Shown here in pieces: positions 30,912 through 41,001 of a DNA stretch of 64,000 bases. Every line of letters begins with the position of its first letter. Within the stretch, counting starts at the first letter, position 1. Source of the DNA: Yoonia sp. GPGPB17 (GTDB taxonomy: Bacteria; Pseudomonadota; Alphaproteobacteria; Rhodobacterales; Rhodobacteraceae). Both the position numbers and the translations under genes were made by a program. The stretch covers positions 2,666,001 through 2,730,000 of the forward strand of contig NZ_JATACI010000002.1 in assembly GCF_037892195.1 (NCBI RefSeq). Reading direction: 5' to 3'. The notes under the pieces are model-generated. The model was not told the DNA's origin and searched no databases. It saw only the letters and a program-made list of their open reading frames with translations.

Positions 30912-31629
30912 AATCGTACTCGATACCGAAACGACCGGTTTTGAACCGCATGAAGGTGATCGGATTGTCGAAATCGGTGCGGTCGAGTTGATGGGCCATG
31001 TTCCAACGGGGCGCACCTATCACCAATATATTAACCCGCAGCGTTCAATGCCGACAGAGGCATTTGGTGTGCATGGGATCGGCCCCGATTTGCTGGAACC
31101 GCCGCAAGAGCCAAAGCCGGGTCAAGAAACACTGCGGGATAAGCCGATTTTTAAGGATATCGCGCAAGACTTCGTTGATTTTGTCGGAGATGCCAAACTG
31201 GTGATCCACAACGCCGCTTTTGATATGAAGTTCTTGAATGCTGAACTCGGTTGGTTGAACCGCCCTTTGCTGCCAATGGATCAGGCGCTGGATACGCTCG
31301 CGATTGCGCGTCGCAAGTTTCCGGGCTCACCGGCATCGCTTGACGCGCTTTGCCGCCGCTTCGCCATCGATAACAGTTCGCGCACGCTGCACGGCGCGTT
31401 GCTGGATAGTGAAATCCTGGCAGAGGTATATCTTGAGTTGATCGGGGGGCGTCAGCCGGACTTTGCGCTGGCTGCCGATGCGCGGACCCAAACTGAGGGG
31501 GATCAATCTGATGACTGGCGCCCGATGCCGCGGCCCGAACCGCTGGAACCCAAGCTCACGAAAGAAGAAGCCGCCGCCCATGCCGCGTTTGTTGAACGGC
31601 TAGGCGACGGCGCGATCTGGAACAGCTAA
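30904..31629 (+). CDS. dnaQ: DNA polymerase III epsilon subunit (3'-5' proofreading exonuclease)
   Basis: Proofreads replication. DEDDh exonuclease motifs: [20 protein letters not shown] (Exo I, about 4-23), [17 protein letters not shown] (Exo II, about 99-115) and [20 protein letters not shown] (Exo III, about 160-179). A C-terminal tail predicted to reach the polymerase subunit follows. Overlaps the end of coaE by 8 bp, completing the maf-aroE-coaE-dnaQ operon. Confidence 0.97.
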   Translation: MREIVLDTETTGFEPHEGDRIVEIGAVELMGHVPTGRTYHQYINPQRSMPTEAFGVHGIGPDLLEPPQEPKPGQETLRDKPIFKDIAQDFVDFVGDAKLVIHNAAFDMKFLNAELGWLNRPLLPMDQALDTLAIARRKFPGSPASLDALCRRFAIDNSSRTLHGALLDSEILAEVYLELIGGRQPDFALAADARTQTEGDQSDDWRPMPRPEPLEPKLTKEEAAAHAAFVERLGDGAIWNS

Positions 31630-31638
31630 GAATCTGGT

Positions 31639-32136
31639 TTAGTTGGCCTTCGCTTTTTCGGCTTCTGTCCGGCGTGCTAGCTCAGACCGATAGAGTGCCA
31701 GGAAATCAATTGTTTCAAGGTTCAGCGGCGGGAAACCACCGTCGCGGGTGACGTCACTGACGATCCGGCGCAGGAATGGGAATGTGATACGTGGGCATTC
31801 GATCAGCAGGTAAGGGTGCATCTGATCTTCGGGCACACCTTCCACGTGGAACACGCCAGCGTATTCAATTTCAAGCACGAAAAGGGGGTCGCCCTTTTCT
31901 TTGGTTTTGCTGGTGATGTTCAGCTTTGTGATCACCTCGTATTGGTTTTCGGTGCTGCGCTTGCGCGCATCTAGATTGACCTGCACCTGAATTTCGGGCT
32001 GTGCATCACCTGTCACACCCTTTTGCGCGAGGATGTTCTCAAAAGACATATCACGAATGTATTGCGCTAAAACGCGGCTGGTGATTTGCGGGGCCGCTGG
32101 TGCGGCGGCTGCACCGTTTTCAGGTGTATCTGTCAT
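31639..32136 (-). CDS. secB: Protein-export chaperone SecB
   Basis: Tetrameric cytosolic chaperone that keeps preproteins unfolded and hands them to SecA. The 165-residue protein includes QVNLDARKRSTENQYEVITK, EIEYAGVF and PYLLIECPRITFPFLRRIVS, then GGFPPLNLETIDFLALY, all typical SecB blocks. Convergent with dnaQ (9 bp between stops). Confidence 0.97.
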   Translation of the reverse strand: MTDTPENGAAAAPAAPQITSRVLAQYIRDMSFENILAQKGVTGDAQPEIQVQVNLDARKRSTENQYEVITKLNITSKTKEKGDPLFVLEIEYAGVFHVEGVPEDQMHPYLLIECPRITFPFLRRIVSDVTRDGGFPPLNLETIDFLALYRSELARRTEAEKAKAN

Positions 32137-32194
32137 GGAAAACTGCTCCGGTTAAATAAGGTTCGCGCGTTCCTATCAGCCTAAATGTGCGGGC

Positions 32195-32677
32195 TCAATC
32201 CCGGGTCCACTCTGACGGACCGTTGTTGCGGCTTTTCTGTGAGGTTACGTCTTCAAAGTCACCGTCAATCACACGATCACCTGTTTGGCGTGGGTGCTGG
32301 GTGGGGCCTTGGCCCATTTCAAATCGCTGCACTTTCACTTTGGACTTTGCCCAGACAAAAGCTGCGCTGCGAACACTTGGAACCAAAAGTGATAGACCAA
32401 CAACATCTGTAAAAAACCCTGGTGTCAGCAGCAATGCTCCCGCAAATAAGATCATCGCGCCATGCGCCAAGGGTTCAGTCGGATCTTGCAGCTCCGAAAA
32501 TGATCTTTGCAGGTTGCCAATTTCCCGTAAGCCTTGATTGCGTACCAGATACGATCCGGCGATCGCTGTCATGAACACGATCAACAGGGTCCACCATACC
32601 CCGATAAACCCGCCAACCTGAATAAACAGCGCGATTTCGATCATCGGGACTGCGATAAACGCAAATAACAGCCACAT
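32195..32677 (-). CDS. fxsA: FxsA-family membrane protein
   Basis: A 160-residue cytoplasmic-membrane protein. The N-terminus WLLFAFIAVPMIEIALFIQVG and WTLLIVFMTAIAGSYLVRNQG match FxsA (in E. coli linked to phage exclusion of T7 by plasmid F). LLTPGFFTDVVGLSLLVPSVR (about 81-101) is a family block. The C-terminal 40 residues are polar. Physiological role unknown in this lineage. Confidence 0.85.
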   Translation of the reverse strand: MWLLFAFIAVPMIEIALFIQVGGFIGVWWTLLIVFMTAIAGSYLVRNQGLREIGNLQRSFSELQDPTEPLAHGAMILFAGALLLTPGFFTDVVGLSLLVPSVRSAAFVWAKSKVKVQRFEMGQGPTQHPRQTGDRVIDGDFEDVTSQKSRNNGPSEWTRD

Positions 32678-32789
32678 AAGGTGTGCCTTTCATAACATGT
32701 GCGGGGGGTAAGGTGGACTCGGCCCCGCCTGCGACCTACATAAGGGACGAAAGGGCGTGTTTCCATGCCCTCCCCAAAACGAGGTCACA

Positions 32790-33452
32790 ATGAACTCTCC
32801 GCTTATTCAGCTTTTGGTGCTTGCTGGCATCGCTGTTTTCTTGATTTTGCGCCTGCGTGGCGTGCTTGGCACGCGCGAAGGTTTTGAAAAGCCCGCCGTG
32901 ACGCGGCCAGAGCCGTCATCGCGCGTTGGCAAGCCTGATTTCGATGTCATCGAAGGTGGTCCTGATCTGGATATCACGGACCACGTTGAGGAAGATTCAG
33001 ACTCAGCCAAAGCGTTGGCCGCGATGAAGCGTATCGACCCATCGTTCAACGTCAGTGAATTTCTGGGTGGTGCCCGCGGCGCCTATGAGATGATCCTGAT
33101 GGCCTTTGAAAACGGCGATCTGGATAGCATCGTGCCGTTCATCTCGGAAGATGTTTACGAGGCCTTCGCATCGGTCGTTGATGAGCGCCAGCGTCAGGGC
33201 CTGACCATTGATGCCAAGTTTATCGGCATCAGCGATATGACCTTGACCGAGGCCGTATTCGACGAATTCTCGAAAGAGGGTGAAGTGTCGGTGCGCTTTA
33301 AGTCCGAGATGACATCTGTCGTGCGTGACAATGCGGGCGACGTTATCGAAGGCAGCGAAACCGAAATCAAACGTCAGAAAGATACGTGGACCTTCGCCCG
33401 CAAAATGGACGCGGGCGACCCGAACTGGCGGCTTGTTGCCACCGGCGAATGA
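32790..33452 (+). CDS. Tim44-domain inner-membrane protein
   Basis: A 220-residue protein with an N-terminal membrane anchor (SPLIQLLVLAGIAVFLILRL) and a C-terminal Tim44-like domain (about residues 85-220: FLGGARGAYEMILMAFENGD, DVYEAFASVVDERQ, RFKSEMTSVV). Bacterial Tim44/TimA relatives are thought to assist membrane or secretory processes. ATG at 32790 follows GAGGT. Its stop overlaps the mltA ATG (ATGA), so the two are coupled, suggesting an envelope role. Confidence 0.85.
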   Translation: MNSPLIQLLVLAGIAVFLILRLRGVLGTREGFEKPAVTRPEPSSRVGKPDFDVIEGGPDLDITDHVEEDSDSAKALAAMKRIDPSFNVSEFLGGARGAYEMILMAFENGDLDSIVPFISEDVYEAFASVVDERQRQGLTIDAKFIGISDMTLTEAVFDEFSKEGEVSVRFKSEMTSVVRDNAGDVIEGSETEIKRQKDTWTFARKMDAGDPNWRLVATGE

Positions 33453-34479
33453 TCCTTAGCTGGGTTTGTCGGTGCAGCGTTCTCTTTTTACTTGCGGGCA
33501 GCGCAATGGCTGAACCGACCTACACCCAGCTGACGTTCGATGATTTGCAAGGGTGGCGTGATGATGATCATCAGGCCGCCTTTGATGTTTTTACCAATAC
33601 CTGCCGTGATCTGGATGATCCCCAATGGGAGGTCTTGTGTGATTTCACCAAGACGAACCCTGATCCACGTGGTTTTTTTGAAAAGTTCTTTAACCCTGTC
33701 CTGATTGAAGATGGCGACGAGATGCTTTTCACGGGCTATTTCGAGCCCCAGCTTCCCGGGTCGCGCGAAAAGCGTGCCTCATACCGCTATCCGATCTACG
33801 GGGTGCCGGATGACCTTGTGTCTGGAGAGCCGTACTATACGCGCCGCGAGATTGATGAGGATCAGCCGCTTGCCGACCGTGGTTTGGAACTGGCCTGGCT
33901 GACTGATCCTGTCGATCTTTTCTTTTGCAGGTGCAAGGATCAGGCCGCATCAGCCTGCCAGATGGCAGCATGATGCGTGTGGGTTATGGCGATAAAAACG
34001 GGCGCAACTATTCCTCCATCGGTATGGCGCTGGTTGATCGCGGGATTTTTGAACCGCATCAGGTGTCCGCCGCCGTGATCCGCAACTGGGTGCGTCAAAA
34101 TCGCGAAGAGGGCCGCGCGCTCTTGTGGGAAAACGAAAGCTATGTGTTCTTTCGGGAAGTCAGCGAAGTGCCTGCTGATCTGGGCCCGCTTGGCGCGATG
34201 AACCGTTCGATCACCGAAGGTCGCTCAATCGCCATTGATCCTGCCTTTGTGACTTTGGGCGCACCTGTCTGGATTGAAAAGGAAGGTGCGGAGCCGATGA
34301 ACCGCCTGATGATCGCGCAGGATACGGGCTCTGCGATCAAAGGTGCGCAGCGTGCAGACATATTCTTTGGCACCGGGGATGAGGCCGGACGAGAGGCGGG
34401 CAAGATCAGGGACGGGGGTCGCATGGTTGTTCTTATGCCGACGACAATGGCGCATCGTCTGGTTGTGGCGAACCGGTAG
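33449..34479 (+). CDS. mltA: Membrane-bound lytic murein transglycosylase A (frame-broken)
   Basis: Cleaves peptidoglycan glycan strands in the periplasm. Signal-type N-terminus (SWVCRCSVLFLLAGSAMA), then FTGYFEPQLPGS and YPIYGVPDDL (substrate groove), and in the second half GRNYSSIGMALVDRG and AQDTGSAIKGAQRADIFFG containing the catalytic Asp region of the 3D domain. Frame is lost at 33917-33927: after DPVDLFF the family reads LQVQGSGRISLPDG, which one more T in a T run would restore. Corrected length 343 residues. Sits between the Tim44 gene and smr. Confidence 0.9.
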
Positions 34480-35069
34480 TGCGCAAGCCTCGTCATCTAT
34501 CTGCGGAAGAACGCGCGCTTTGGGACCGGGTCGCCGAACGTGCAACGCCATTGCATGCGGACCGAGACTTGCCAAAGCCTGACGCACAACCGGTTCAAAA
34601 GCCCAAGAAAACTTTGGTTTTGCATGACCCGATACCTGATTTTCGCGTTGGTCAAAAAGCGGATATGGCACGCACCCATGACGTGATGCGTCCATTGGTT
34701 GATCGGTTAGCGGTCGCGCCGGTGAACATGGATAATAAGTCGTTCGGCAAAATGAAGCGCGGTAAGCTCAAACCCGAAGCACGCATCGACCTGCACGGCA
34801 TGACAATGGCCGAGGCGCACCCGGAACTGGTCGCCTTCATTCTTGGATCGCAATCTATGGGGCACCGTTTGGTCTTGGTGATCACAGGCAAAGGCAAAGA
34901 CCGCGATGATGGTGGCCCGATTCCAACCCGCTTCGGGGTGCTGCGCCATCAGGTCCCGCAATGGTTGGCACTGCCGCCTTTATCGCAAGCGATTTTGCAG
35001 GTCACGCCAGCCCACCTGAAACATGGTGGGCACGGGGCGTATTATGTTTACCTAAGGCGCAACCGCTAA
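34479..35069 (+). CDS. Smr-domain protein
   Basis: A 196-residue protein with a C-terminal Smr domain: IDLHGMTMAEAHPELVAF (about 104-121), then LVLVITGKGKD and HGGHGAYYVYLRR. Smr domains bind or nick nucleic acids; this stand-alone YdaL/SmrA-like type has no MutS core. The N-terminus (HLSAEERALWDRVAERATPL) is also conserved in proteobacterial homologues. The start is GTG at 34479, sharing a base with the mltA stop. Overlaps the convergent MFS gene by 18 bp. Confidence 0.9.
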   Translation: MRKPRHLSAEERALWDRVAERATPLHADRDLPKPDAQPVQKPKKTLVLHDPIPDFRVGQKADMARTHDVMRPLVDRLAVAPVNMDNKSFGKMKRGKLKPEARIDLHGMTMAEAHPELVAFILGSQSMGHRLVLVITGKGKDRDDGGPIPTRFGVLRHQVPQWLALPPLSQAILQVTPAHLKHGGHGAYYVYLRRNR

Positions 35070-36289
35070 AGCCCGCCGCGCTGTCTGTGTCGGAATGATC
35101 AGGATCAGTGCGGCGAAGGCAAAGGCCGCAGCATACCCCAGCATCTGCACTTCGAAACCAACACCTTGGTCGATCAACCAACCGCTCAGGCCCGGTCCGA
35201 TAGCCGACCCCAGTACCATCAAAGCAGCGGCAGCTGATTTGATCGACCCAATGTGTTTGGTGCCGTAAAACTCGGCCCAGCAGGCGTTGAGCAAGGTAGC
35301 CTGACCGCCACCAGCCGTACCCATCAACACGACGGCAAGGGCAGTCCAGCCCAATGATGGCGCATACCAGTGCAAGATGAACGCGATCACATAGGGGATC
35401 AGGTAGAACGGCAAAAGCCGCGTCGCCCCGAACCGATCGATCGCCCAGCCATAGGCGATAGTTGAAAGAGCGAGCATGATCGTACCGAGCGGAAAAACTG
35501 ACACCAGCGCGAGATGCGACCAACCCTTGATCTCGGCGAAATGGGCCTGATGAAACCAAAAGGCTGTGCCAAAGCCAGAGAATGACATGACTGCAGGGAT
35601 CATGGCCCAGAACAAAGGATGACGCAGGGCATCGGCCCGGGTCCAATGCTTGCCGCCCATACCCGTTGCCTCGGTTGTTTCCGCCATGGATTGCGGTGTG
35701 CGCTCTAGCCTGAGTAAGCGGTAAAGGACAAAGCAGGCCAAGACACAAAAACCCGCGAAACAAACCCACAATGTACGCCAATCGATGAATGACTTCAGCC
35801 AGACCATGGTCAGTGGTAATGTCGCTTCGCCCAACATGAAGCCGAAAGCAGCGACTGCCAAAGCGCGCCCGCGTGTCGCGATGAACCAGCGCGACATGGC
35901 GACAGTTGAGACATGGTGCGTCATGCCCTGGCCTGTGAACCGCAGTGCAAAAATGACAAAGGGTAGCAACGCTGCAACTGCATTGAACGCCATGAACAGG
36001 CAGGCGGACGCGAGCATCAGAATGACGATGATTCCCAGCGTGCGCACGCGGAACCTATCAGCCAACCCGCTTAAGCAAACACCATTAAGAGGGCCGAGGC
36101 ACCGGTACCGACCATGTAAATCAGTCCCCAGTCGCCGTTGGACAATCCGTATGCCGCGCGGATTTCACCACCGAAGATCGAGATAAAAAACGTCTGCCCG
36201 AAACTCGACAGAAATGACAATAGCGCCCCCGTCGCAAGGAACGGGACATTTTCGCGGATGAAACGCAGATATCCGGTCGGCTGGCTCAT
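35052..36289 (-). CDS. Major facilitator superfamily transporter (frame-broken)
   Basis: A 12-helix-type MFS permease. The first part runs MSQPTGYLRFIRENVPFLAT to ALLMVFA at a TAA. The second part resumes in another frame at 36065 or so (LADRFRVRTLGIIVILMLAS, the loop 2-3 motif region) through to the C-terminus. The break is GCTTAAGC at 36069-36076; reading GCTAGC instead gives FASGLADRF and a 411-residue protein. Start ATG 36289 is preferred to an earlier ATG overlapping the small gene upstream. Substrate unknown. Follows hslU and a small membrane gene on the same strand. Confidence 0.85.
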
Positions 36290-36332
36290 CCCGCTTTGAT
36301 GATCCCAGACCACAGTGGACGAAAGCCCTAAA

Positions 36333-36608
36333 TCACTTGTTTTGCCAATCGTGATATCTGTGAACCAACTCGCTCTCGCAAATCTTGAAACCAATATAGC
36401 TTAGCAGGGCTAACGCCCCCGAAATGGCAATCTCTAGCAATTGCACTAACGCGCCTTCCATCACAGCGGTCCACCCGAACTCTCGGATGAACCGAATGTT
36501 TGCCATCGACATCTGAAACAGGTTGAGCGTGGCATAGGCAAAGATGATGGTAAAAAGCCCTGCGATCAGCAGAATGGCAAAAACCGGATATCTGTTCAGC
36601 TTTAGCAC
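36333..36608 (-). CDS. Small membrane protein, function unknown
   Basis: A 91-residue protein with two hydrophobic stretches (VFAILLIAGLFTIIFAYATL at about 9-28 and ALVQLLEIAISGALALLSYIG at about 53-73) and a short charged C-terminus (ESELVHRYHDWQNK). I do not recognise the family. It begins at GTG 36608, just 3 bp after the hslU stop, so it is likely co-expressed with the HslUV protease. Confidence 0.65.
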   Translation of the reverse strand: MLKLNRYPVFAILLIAGLFTIIFAYATLNLFQMSMANIRFIREFGWTAVMEGALVQLLEIAISGALALLSYIGFKICESELVHRYHDWQNK

Positions 36609-36611
36609 AGA

Positions 36612-37919
36612 TCAAAGCACATAGCGGCTGACATCCATCGACCGCGACAGCTCGCCCAAATGCTCTTCGACAAAGGCCGCGTCAATGGCAATCTCGTCAC
36701 CAGCGCGGTCGGGCGCGTTGAAGGATAGGTCCTCGAACACCCGCTCGATCACGGTATAAAGACGGCGCGCGCCGATGTTTTCCACGGCTTCGTTGACCTC
36801 GGCTGCGATCTTGGCCAGCGCCTTGATCCCGTTTTCTGTGAAAGTCACCGTGACCTCTTCGGTTTTCATCAGCGCCGAATACTGCAGCGTCAGCGCGTTG
36901 TCTGTCTCGGTCAGGATACGGACAAAATCATCCTCCGTGAGCGCACGCAGTTCGACACGGATCGGCAGGCGACCTTGCAATTCGGGCAGCAGGTCCGATG
37001 GCTTCGCCACGTGGAATGCGCCAGATGCGATGAACAGGATGTGGTCCGTCTTGATCGGCCCGTGTTTTGTCGAAACTGTTGTCCCTTCGATCAACGGCAG
37101 CAAATCACGCTGGACGCCTTCGCGCGACACATCGGCCCCACGGGCATCGGCGCGCGCGCAGACTTTGTCGATTTCATCCAGGAAAACGATGCCGTTTTGC
37201 TCGACAGCTTCCAACGCAGCCTTTGTGACAGTTTCATCATCCAGCAACTTGTCGGCTTCGTCGGCGATCAGCGCTTCATAGCTGTCGGCGACGCTCATCC
37301 GCTTCTTGACGGTCCGGCCACCCATCGCTTTGCCGAATAGATCGCCAAGGTTCATCATGCCGCCCATGCCACCGGGCTGACCGGGGATTTCGAAACCGCC
37401 CATGGGGTTGGAATTGTCTGTCAATTCAAGTTCGATGATGGTGTCGTCCAACTCGCCCGATTTTAGTTTCTTGCGGAACATCTCGCGCGTGGCGTCGCGG
37501 GCATCGGTTCCGGCGACTGCGGTGATCACCCGGTCTTCCGCTGCCGCACGCGCCTTGGCTTTCACGTCTTCACGCATGTGTTCGCGGGTGTCGATGATCG
37601 CGGTATCCACCAGATCGCGGATGATTTGTTCGACGTCGCGGCCAACATAGCCGACCTCGGTAAACTTCGTCGCCTCAACCTTCAGGAACGGCGCGCGCGC
37701 CAGTTTCGCCAAACGGCGCGAGATTTCGGTTTTACCAACGCCTGTGGGCCCGATCATCAGTATGTTCTTCGGATAAACCTCATCGCGTAAATCATCGCCC
37801 AATTGTTTACGCCGCCAACGGTTGCGCAAAGCCACAGCCACGGCGCGCTTGGCGTCCTTCTGGCCGATGATGAACCGGTCGAGTTCCGAGACGATTTCGC
37901 GAGGGGTGAGGTCTGTCAT
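36612..37919 (-). CDS. hslU: HslU ATPase, unfoldase of the HslUV protease
   Basis: AAA+ unfoldase that feeds substrates to HslV. 435 residues: [20 protein letters not shown] at the N-terminus, Walker [20 protein letters not shown] (about 56-74), the pore motif GYVGRDV, the intermediate domain (about 110-240), Walker [13 protein letters not shown], and the C-terminal SRYVL tail (activates HslV). ATG at 37919 chosen; the in-frame extension to 38009 matches no family sequence. hslV lies upstream but separated by a membrane-protein gene. Confidence 0.97.
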   Translation of the reverse strand: MTDLTPREIVSELDRFIIGQKDAKRAVAVALRNRWRRKQLGDDLRDEVYPKNILMIGPTGVGKTEISRRLAKLARAPFLKVEATKFTEVGYVGRDVEQIIRDLVDTAIIDTREHMREDVKAKARAAAEDRVITAVAGTDARDATREMFRKKLKSGELDDTIIELELTDNSNPMGGFEIPGQPGGMGGMMNLGDLFGKAMGGRTVKKRMSVADSYEALIADEADKLLDDETVTKAALEAVEQNGIVFLDEIDKVCARADARGADVSREGVQRDLLPLIEGTTVSTKHGPIKTDHILFIASGAFHVAKPSDLLPELQGRLPIRVELRALTEDDFVRILTETDNALTLQYSALMKTEEVTVTFTENGIKALAKIAAEVNEAVENIGARRLYTVIERVFEDLSFNAPDRAGDEIAIDAAFVEEHLGELSRSMDVSRYVL

Positions 37920-37927
37920 GTCAGTCC

Positions 37928-38995
37928 TTAAACTTGAGAAGGCGGAAGGCGGTGCAGTGGGACGAAGCCAGGCATCAGACGCAGGACGCGTGCCCTGATC
38001 CGTTCCCAAAAGGCACCAAGCAAGAGGAGGACAATGCCGAGTATCAGCACGGTCAGTGCGGCCCCGTCACCATCAAAAACAGTAGCCGCCAGCGCCACAA
38101 TATAGCCAATCGCGGCGATCAGGAACGACCGGCGGTCAATGACAATGGCGACGACAGCGAACAGGAAAAGAACAGCGAGGAGGATCAGGTTTGATCCGCC
38201 GTTTTCCTGATCCAGCAGCGATAACGCCATGGTGTTGACCAAGGCAGGGGCCGCGACCACATGCAGCCAGAACCCGTTCGCAGATCTGCGTGTCACTCGG
38301 TGCGGGTCGCTCATGTCGAACATCATCGCAGCGATAAAAACCAAGATTCCAAGGGCCAAGGTGATCCACGCGAAGGGCCCATCGGCGGATAGAAGGAAGA
38401 ACTCATTCAGGTTTGTGCCGCGTCCTTGCTGGCTGGCCGCGTAAACGATCGCGACGACGAACAAACCTAATGCAATCATGGCCATGGCAAATGGCACGCG
38501 AAAGCGCCACCAATAGACAAAGATACCAACGGTCGCCAACAAAAGGGGCAAAGGAACGCTGGAATAGTCATTCTGCGCGATCATGAAAGGCTCGGCCAGC
38601 ACAGCATTGAATCCAAATGCCGCATTTCCCGCAAATAGGATCGAAAGCGCAATAGCGGGGGCAACCATGCGCCGTTTGCGCACGAAGTATTCAGACAGCA
38701 ACCACAAAATACCCGCCGCAATCAGCGTGACCCACATCGCATAGTCCTGCAGGTTCACGACCTCATCGCCCAGCGCAAGGGCCACAACGCCCCACCAGCC
38801 AAATGACAGGATGATCAGGCCGATGACGATGAAAATCTCATTGAACCCTTTGAACAGTTCAAACGGCTCATCGCCCGGGTTCAGGTTTTCGCGCGCACCG
38901 CGGCGGCTGTCAGATAGGCTGATCAGCCCTGCTGCCTGCCTTTCGCTGATCAGCCCGCTGCCAACTGCGGCTTTGAGATCATCGCGTTCGATCAT
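37928..38995 (-). CDS. Polytopic membrane protein between hslV and hslU, function unknown
   Basis: A 355-residue protein with about ten hydrophobic segments after a soluble N-terminal region of about 50 residues ([20 protein letters not shown]). The layout resembles the DUF2157 group of membrane proteins, but I cannot confirm this. It overlaps the hslV stop by 4 bp and ends 8 bp before hslU, so all three are almost certainly one transcript. No enzymatic motif seen. Confidence 0.75.
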   Translation of the reverse strand: MIERDDLKAAVGSGLISERQAAGLISLSDSRRGARENLNPGDEPFELFKGFNEIFIVIGLIILSFGWWGVVALALGDEVVNLQDYAMWVTLIAAGILWLLSEYFVRKRRMVAPAIALSILFAGNAAFGFNAVLAEPFMIAQNDYSSVPLPLLLATVGIFVYWWRFRVPFAMAMIALGLFVVAIVYAASQQGRGTNLNEFFLLSADGPFAWITLALGILVFIAAMMFDMSDPHRVTRRSANGFWLHVVAAPALVNTMALSLLDQENGGSNLILLAVLFLFAVVAIVIDRRSFLIAAIGYIVALAATVFDGDGAALTVLILGIVLLLLGAFWERIRARVLRLMPGFVPLHRLPPSQV

Positions 38996-39549
38996 GCTTT
39001 GATGGACTCAACCGTCAGATTGCCGTTGGTGTAAACACAGATATCCGCCGCAATCGCCATCGCTTCGCGGGCAATCGTTTCGGCATCTTTCTTTGTGTCC
39101 ATCAATGCGCGACCAGCGGCTAGCGCGTAATTTCCACCTGACCCAATAGCTGCAATATCATGTTCTGGTTCCAATACGTCGCCTGCACCAGTGATGACAA
39201 ACAATTCGGATCCGTCGCTGACGATCAGCATCGCTTCGAGCTTTTGCAGGTATTTGTCGGTGCGCCAGTCCTTGGCAAGTTCGACCGAGGCACGGGCCAA
39301 TTGGCCGGGTGTCGCCTCCAGCTTCTTTTCCAAACGCTCAAGCAACGTAAAGGCATCTGCCGTCGAGCCAGCAAAGCCGCAAATCACATCCTGTCCACCG
39401 GGGGACAAACAGCGCACTTTGCGCGCGGTGCCTTTGATCACGGTTTGGCCAAGGCTGACCTGTCCGTCACCAGCAATGACAACCTGCCCGCCTTTGCGAA
39501 CCCCGATGATTGTCGTGCCGTGCCAGCCGGGGAATTCTTCACTTGCCAT
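38992..39549 (-). CDS. hslV: HslV peptidase subunit of the HslUV protease
   Basis: Threonine peptidase that forms the proteolytic chamber. The catalytic threonine begins the mature sequence [19 protein letters not shown] (residues 12-30 here); the first 11 residues are a propeptide of the longer alphaproteobacterial type. [18 protein letters not shown] and [16 protein letters not shown] are family blocks. ATG at 39549 has AAGGAG upstream. Sequence upstream (GTTGTTT ... CGCCATATAG, about 39570-39600 on the minus strand) could be a sigma-32-type promoter, weakly supported. Confidence 0.97.
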   Translation of the reverse strand: MASEEFPGWHGTTIIGVRKGGQVVIAGDGQVSLGQTVIKGTARKVRCLSPGGQDVICGFAGSTADAFTLLERLEKKLEATPGQLARASVELAKDWRTDKYLQKLEAMLIVSDGSELFVITGAGDVLEPEHDIAAIGSGGNYALAAGRALMDTKKDAETIAREAMAIAADICVYTNGNLTVESIKA

Positions 39550-39649
39550 TGATCGCTCCTTGTCGTCTCACGCCTATATGGCGGGGCGATGGGGGCAAAC
39601 AACCCCGGACGGGTTGTTCATGGTGTATGCTACAGCTAGCGTTCGGCGG

Positions 39650-40567
39650 ATGAGCGCCCGTGATACAGTGACATTTTACCTACCACCGCAACTGCGCAAA
39701 CAGGCTGAGCGGGGCAATCAAAACTTCATCAAAAAGGTGGCGGAGGTGCTCTCGGAGGCTGGGCTGACCGTTGCCTTTGATGGCGATGATGATCTGGCGC
39801 GCCTTCGGGCGTTGGCGCGGCCAGGTCGCGGGCTTTACCTCATGGACCAACCTGTGAATGGGCGCGGGTTGACGTTTCGAAAGACCTATATTTACCCGTT
39901 CTGGCATATCGAGAAAGAGGCCGCGCGCTGGAATTGGCCGGTCGCTCAAGATGTTTTTGATCCAAAGAAGGTTGATGCACGCAAGGCCAAGAATTTCTAC
40001 CGGTTGTGGCGGCAACGGCTGTTTCAAGATGCACCTGACCACGCCCGTCAAGACGGGTTTGTCTATATTCCGTTGCAGGGCCAGCTTCTACGGCAAAGAT
40101 CGTTTCAATCATGCAGCCCGTTGGAGATGGTGAAAGCGGTACTGGCCCATGACTCGAAACGACAAGTCGTCGCCACATTGCACCCGTCCGAGGCGTATTC
40201 GATCGAGGAACAAAAGGCGTTGGAGGATTTGGATTCGAACGAAGACAGGCTCATCATCGACCGTGCTGGTTCACCCCGCTACTTGCAAAACTGCGACTAC
40301 ATCGTGACGCAGAACTCAAGTGTTGGGTTTGAGGGATACTTCTTCAGCAAACCGCTGATCTTATTCGCGAAGTCAGACTTTCATCATATCGCATTGAACG
40401 CCATTGAATTGGGAGCAAACCGCGCATTCGCGTCAGTCGAAGATCATGCGCCGAACTATGCCGCATACCTCTATTGGTTCCTGCAACTGCGTGCGATCAA
40501 CGCAGGGCGGCCAGAGGCAAAGAAGCGGATAGCGGCGTCATTGCGGTATCACGGTTGGCCTGTCTGA
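39650..40567 (+). CDS. Capsule-polysaccharide-synthesis-like protein (KpsC/KpsS type)
   Basis: A 305-residue protein resembling the Capsule_synth (KpsC/KpsS) family: FVYIPLQGQLLRQRSFQSCS in the middle and YIVTQNSSVGFEGYFFSKPL with ILFAKSDFHHIA near residues 222-255, the pattern in which a conserved NSSVGFE precedes the nucleotide-sugar-binding region. In those families the proteins add Kdo residues to lipid anchors. No other capsule genes are nearby, so the role is uncertain. ATG 39650 chosen; ATG 39620 is possible. Divergent from hslV, convergent with trxA. Confidence 0.7.
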   Translation: MSARDTVTFYLPPQLRKQAERGNQNFIKKVAEVLSEAGLTVAFDGDDDLARLRALARPGRGLYLMDQPVNGRGLTFRKTYIYPFWHIEKEAARWNWPVAQDVFDPKKVDARKAKNFYRLWRQRLFQDAPDHARQDGFVYIPLQGQLLRQRSFQSCSPLEMVKAVLAHDSKRQVVATLHPSEAYSIEEQKALEDLDSNEDRLIIDRAGSPRYLQNCDYIVTQNSSVGFEGYFFSKPLILFAKSDFHHIALNAIELGANRAFASVEDHAPNYAAYLYWFLQLRAINAGRPEAKKRIAASLRYHGWPV

Positions 40568-40574
40568 ACGCAAA

Positions 40575-40603
40575 AAGGGCACCATAAAAGGTGCCCTTCA
40601 TGC
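40575..40603 (-). terminator. Intrinsic terminator after trxA
   Basis: Inverted repeat AAGGGCACC (40575-40583) and GGTGCCCTT (40590-40598) with a 6-base loop. On the minus strand the stem is followed by a T run (TTTTTG), placing it as the terminator of trxA. On the plus strand the following bases are not T-rich. Confidence 0.85.
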
Positions 40604-40620
40604 AAAGTCTATTAAGTGGC

Positions 40621-40941
40621 TTAGATCGACTCTTCGATCCAGCCCTGCAGTGCCGCCTTTGGTGCGGCACCGGCCTTGTTCGACACGACTTCACCGTTCT
40701 TGAAAACGAACAGCGCTGGAATGCCGCGGACGCCCATCTGAGCAGGAGAATTCGGGTTCTCGTCAACGTTGACTTTGACGATCTTGACCTTGCCCTCCAT
40801 CTCGGCGGACAGCTCTTCAAGTGCGGGGCCGATCTGTTTGCATGGGCCACACCATTCGGCCCAGAAATCCACGACGACGGGGATATCGGACTGGCGGACT
40901 TCGGCGTCAAAAGTTGCGTCTGTGACTGCTACGGTTGCCAT
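40621..40941 (-). CDS. trxA: Thioredoxin
   Basis: Cytosolic dithiol-disulfide oxidoreductase. The active site [14 protein letters not shown] is at about residues 27-40, with the cis-Pro loop [14 protein letters not shown] at about 73-86. 106 residues, standard. ATG at 40941. Located downstream of addA on the same strand with a 60 bp gap and its own strong terminator. Confidence 0.98.
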   Translation of the reverse strand: MATVAVTDATFDAEVRQSDIPVVVDFWAEWCGPCKQIGPALEELSAEMEGKVKIVKVNVDENPNSPAQMGVRGIPALFVFKNGEVVSNKAGAAPKAALQGWIEESI

Positions 40942-41001
40942 TGGGTTACTCCTTGGCGAAAAATCATTGAAGACCGAAACTAGGAACCCTACTGCGGTTG
41001 G

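Noticed and set aside
36069..36076. GCTTAAGC copies as footprints of a TTAA-targeting transposon.
   Set aside because: No element, terminal repeats or target duplications beyond the 8-mer. A sequence-context error explains the frame restoration better.
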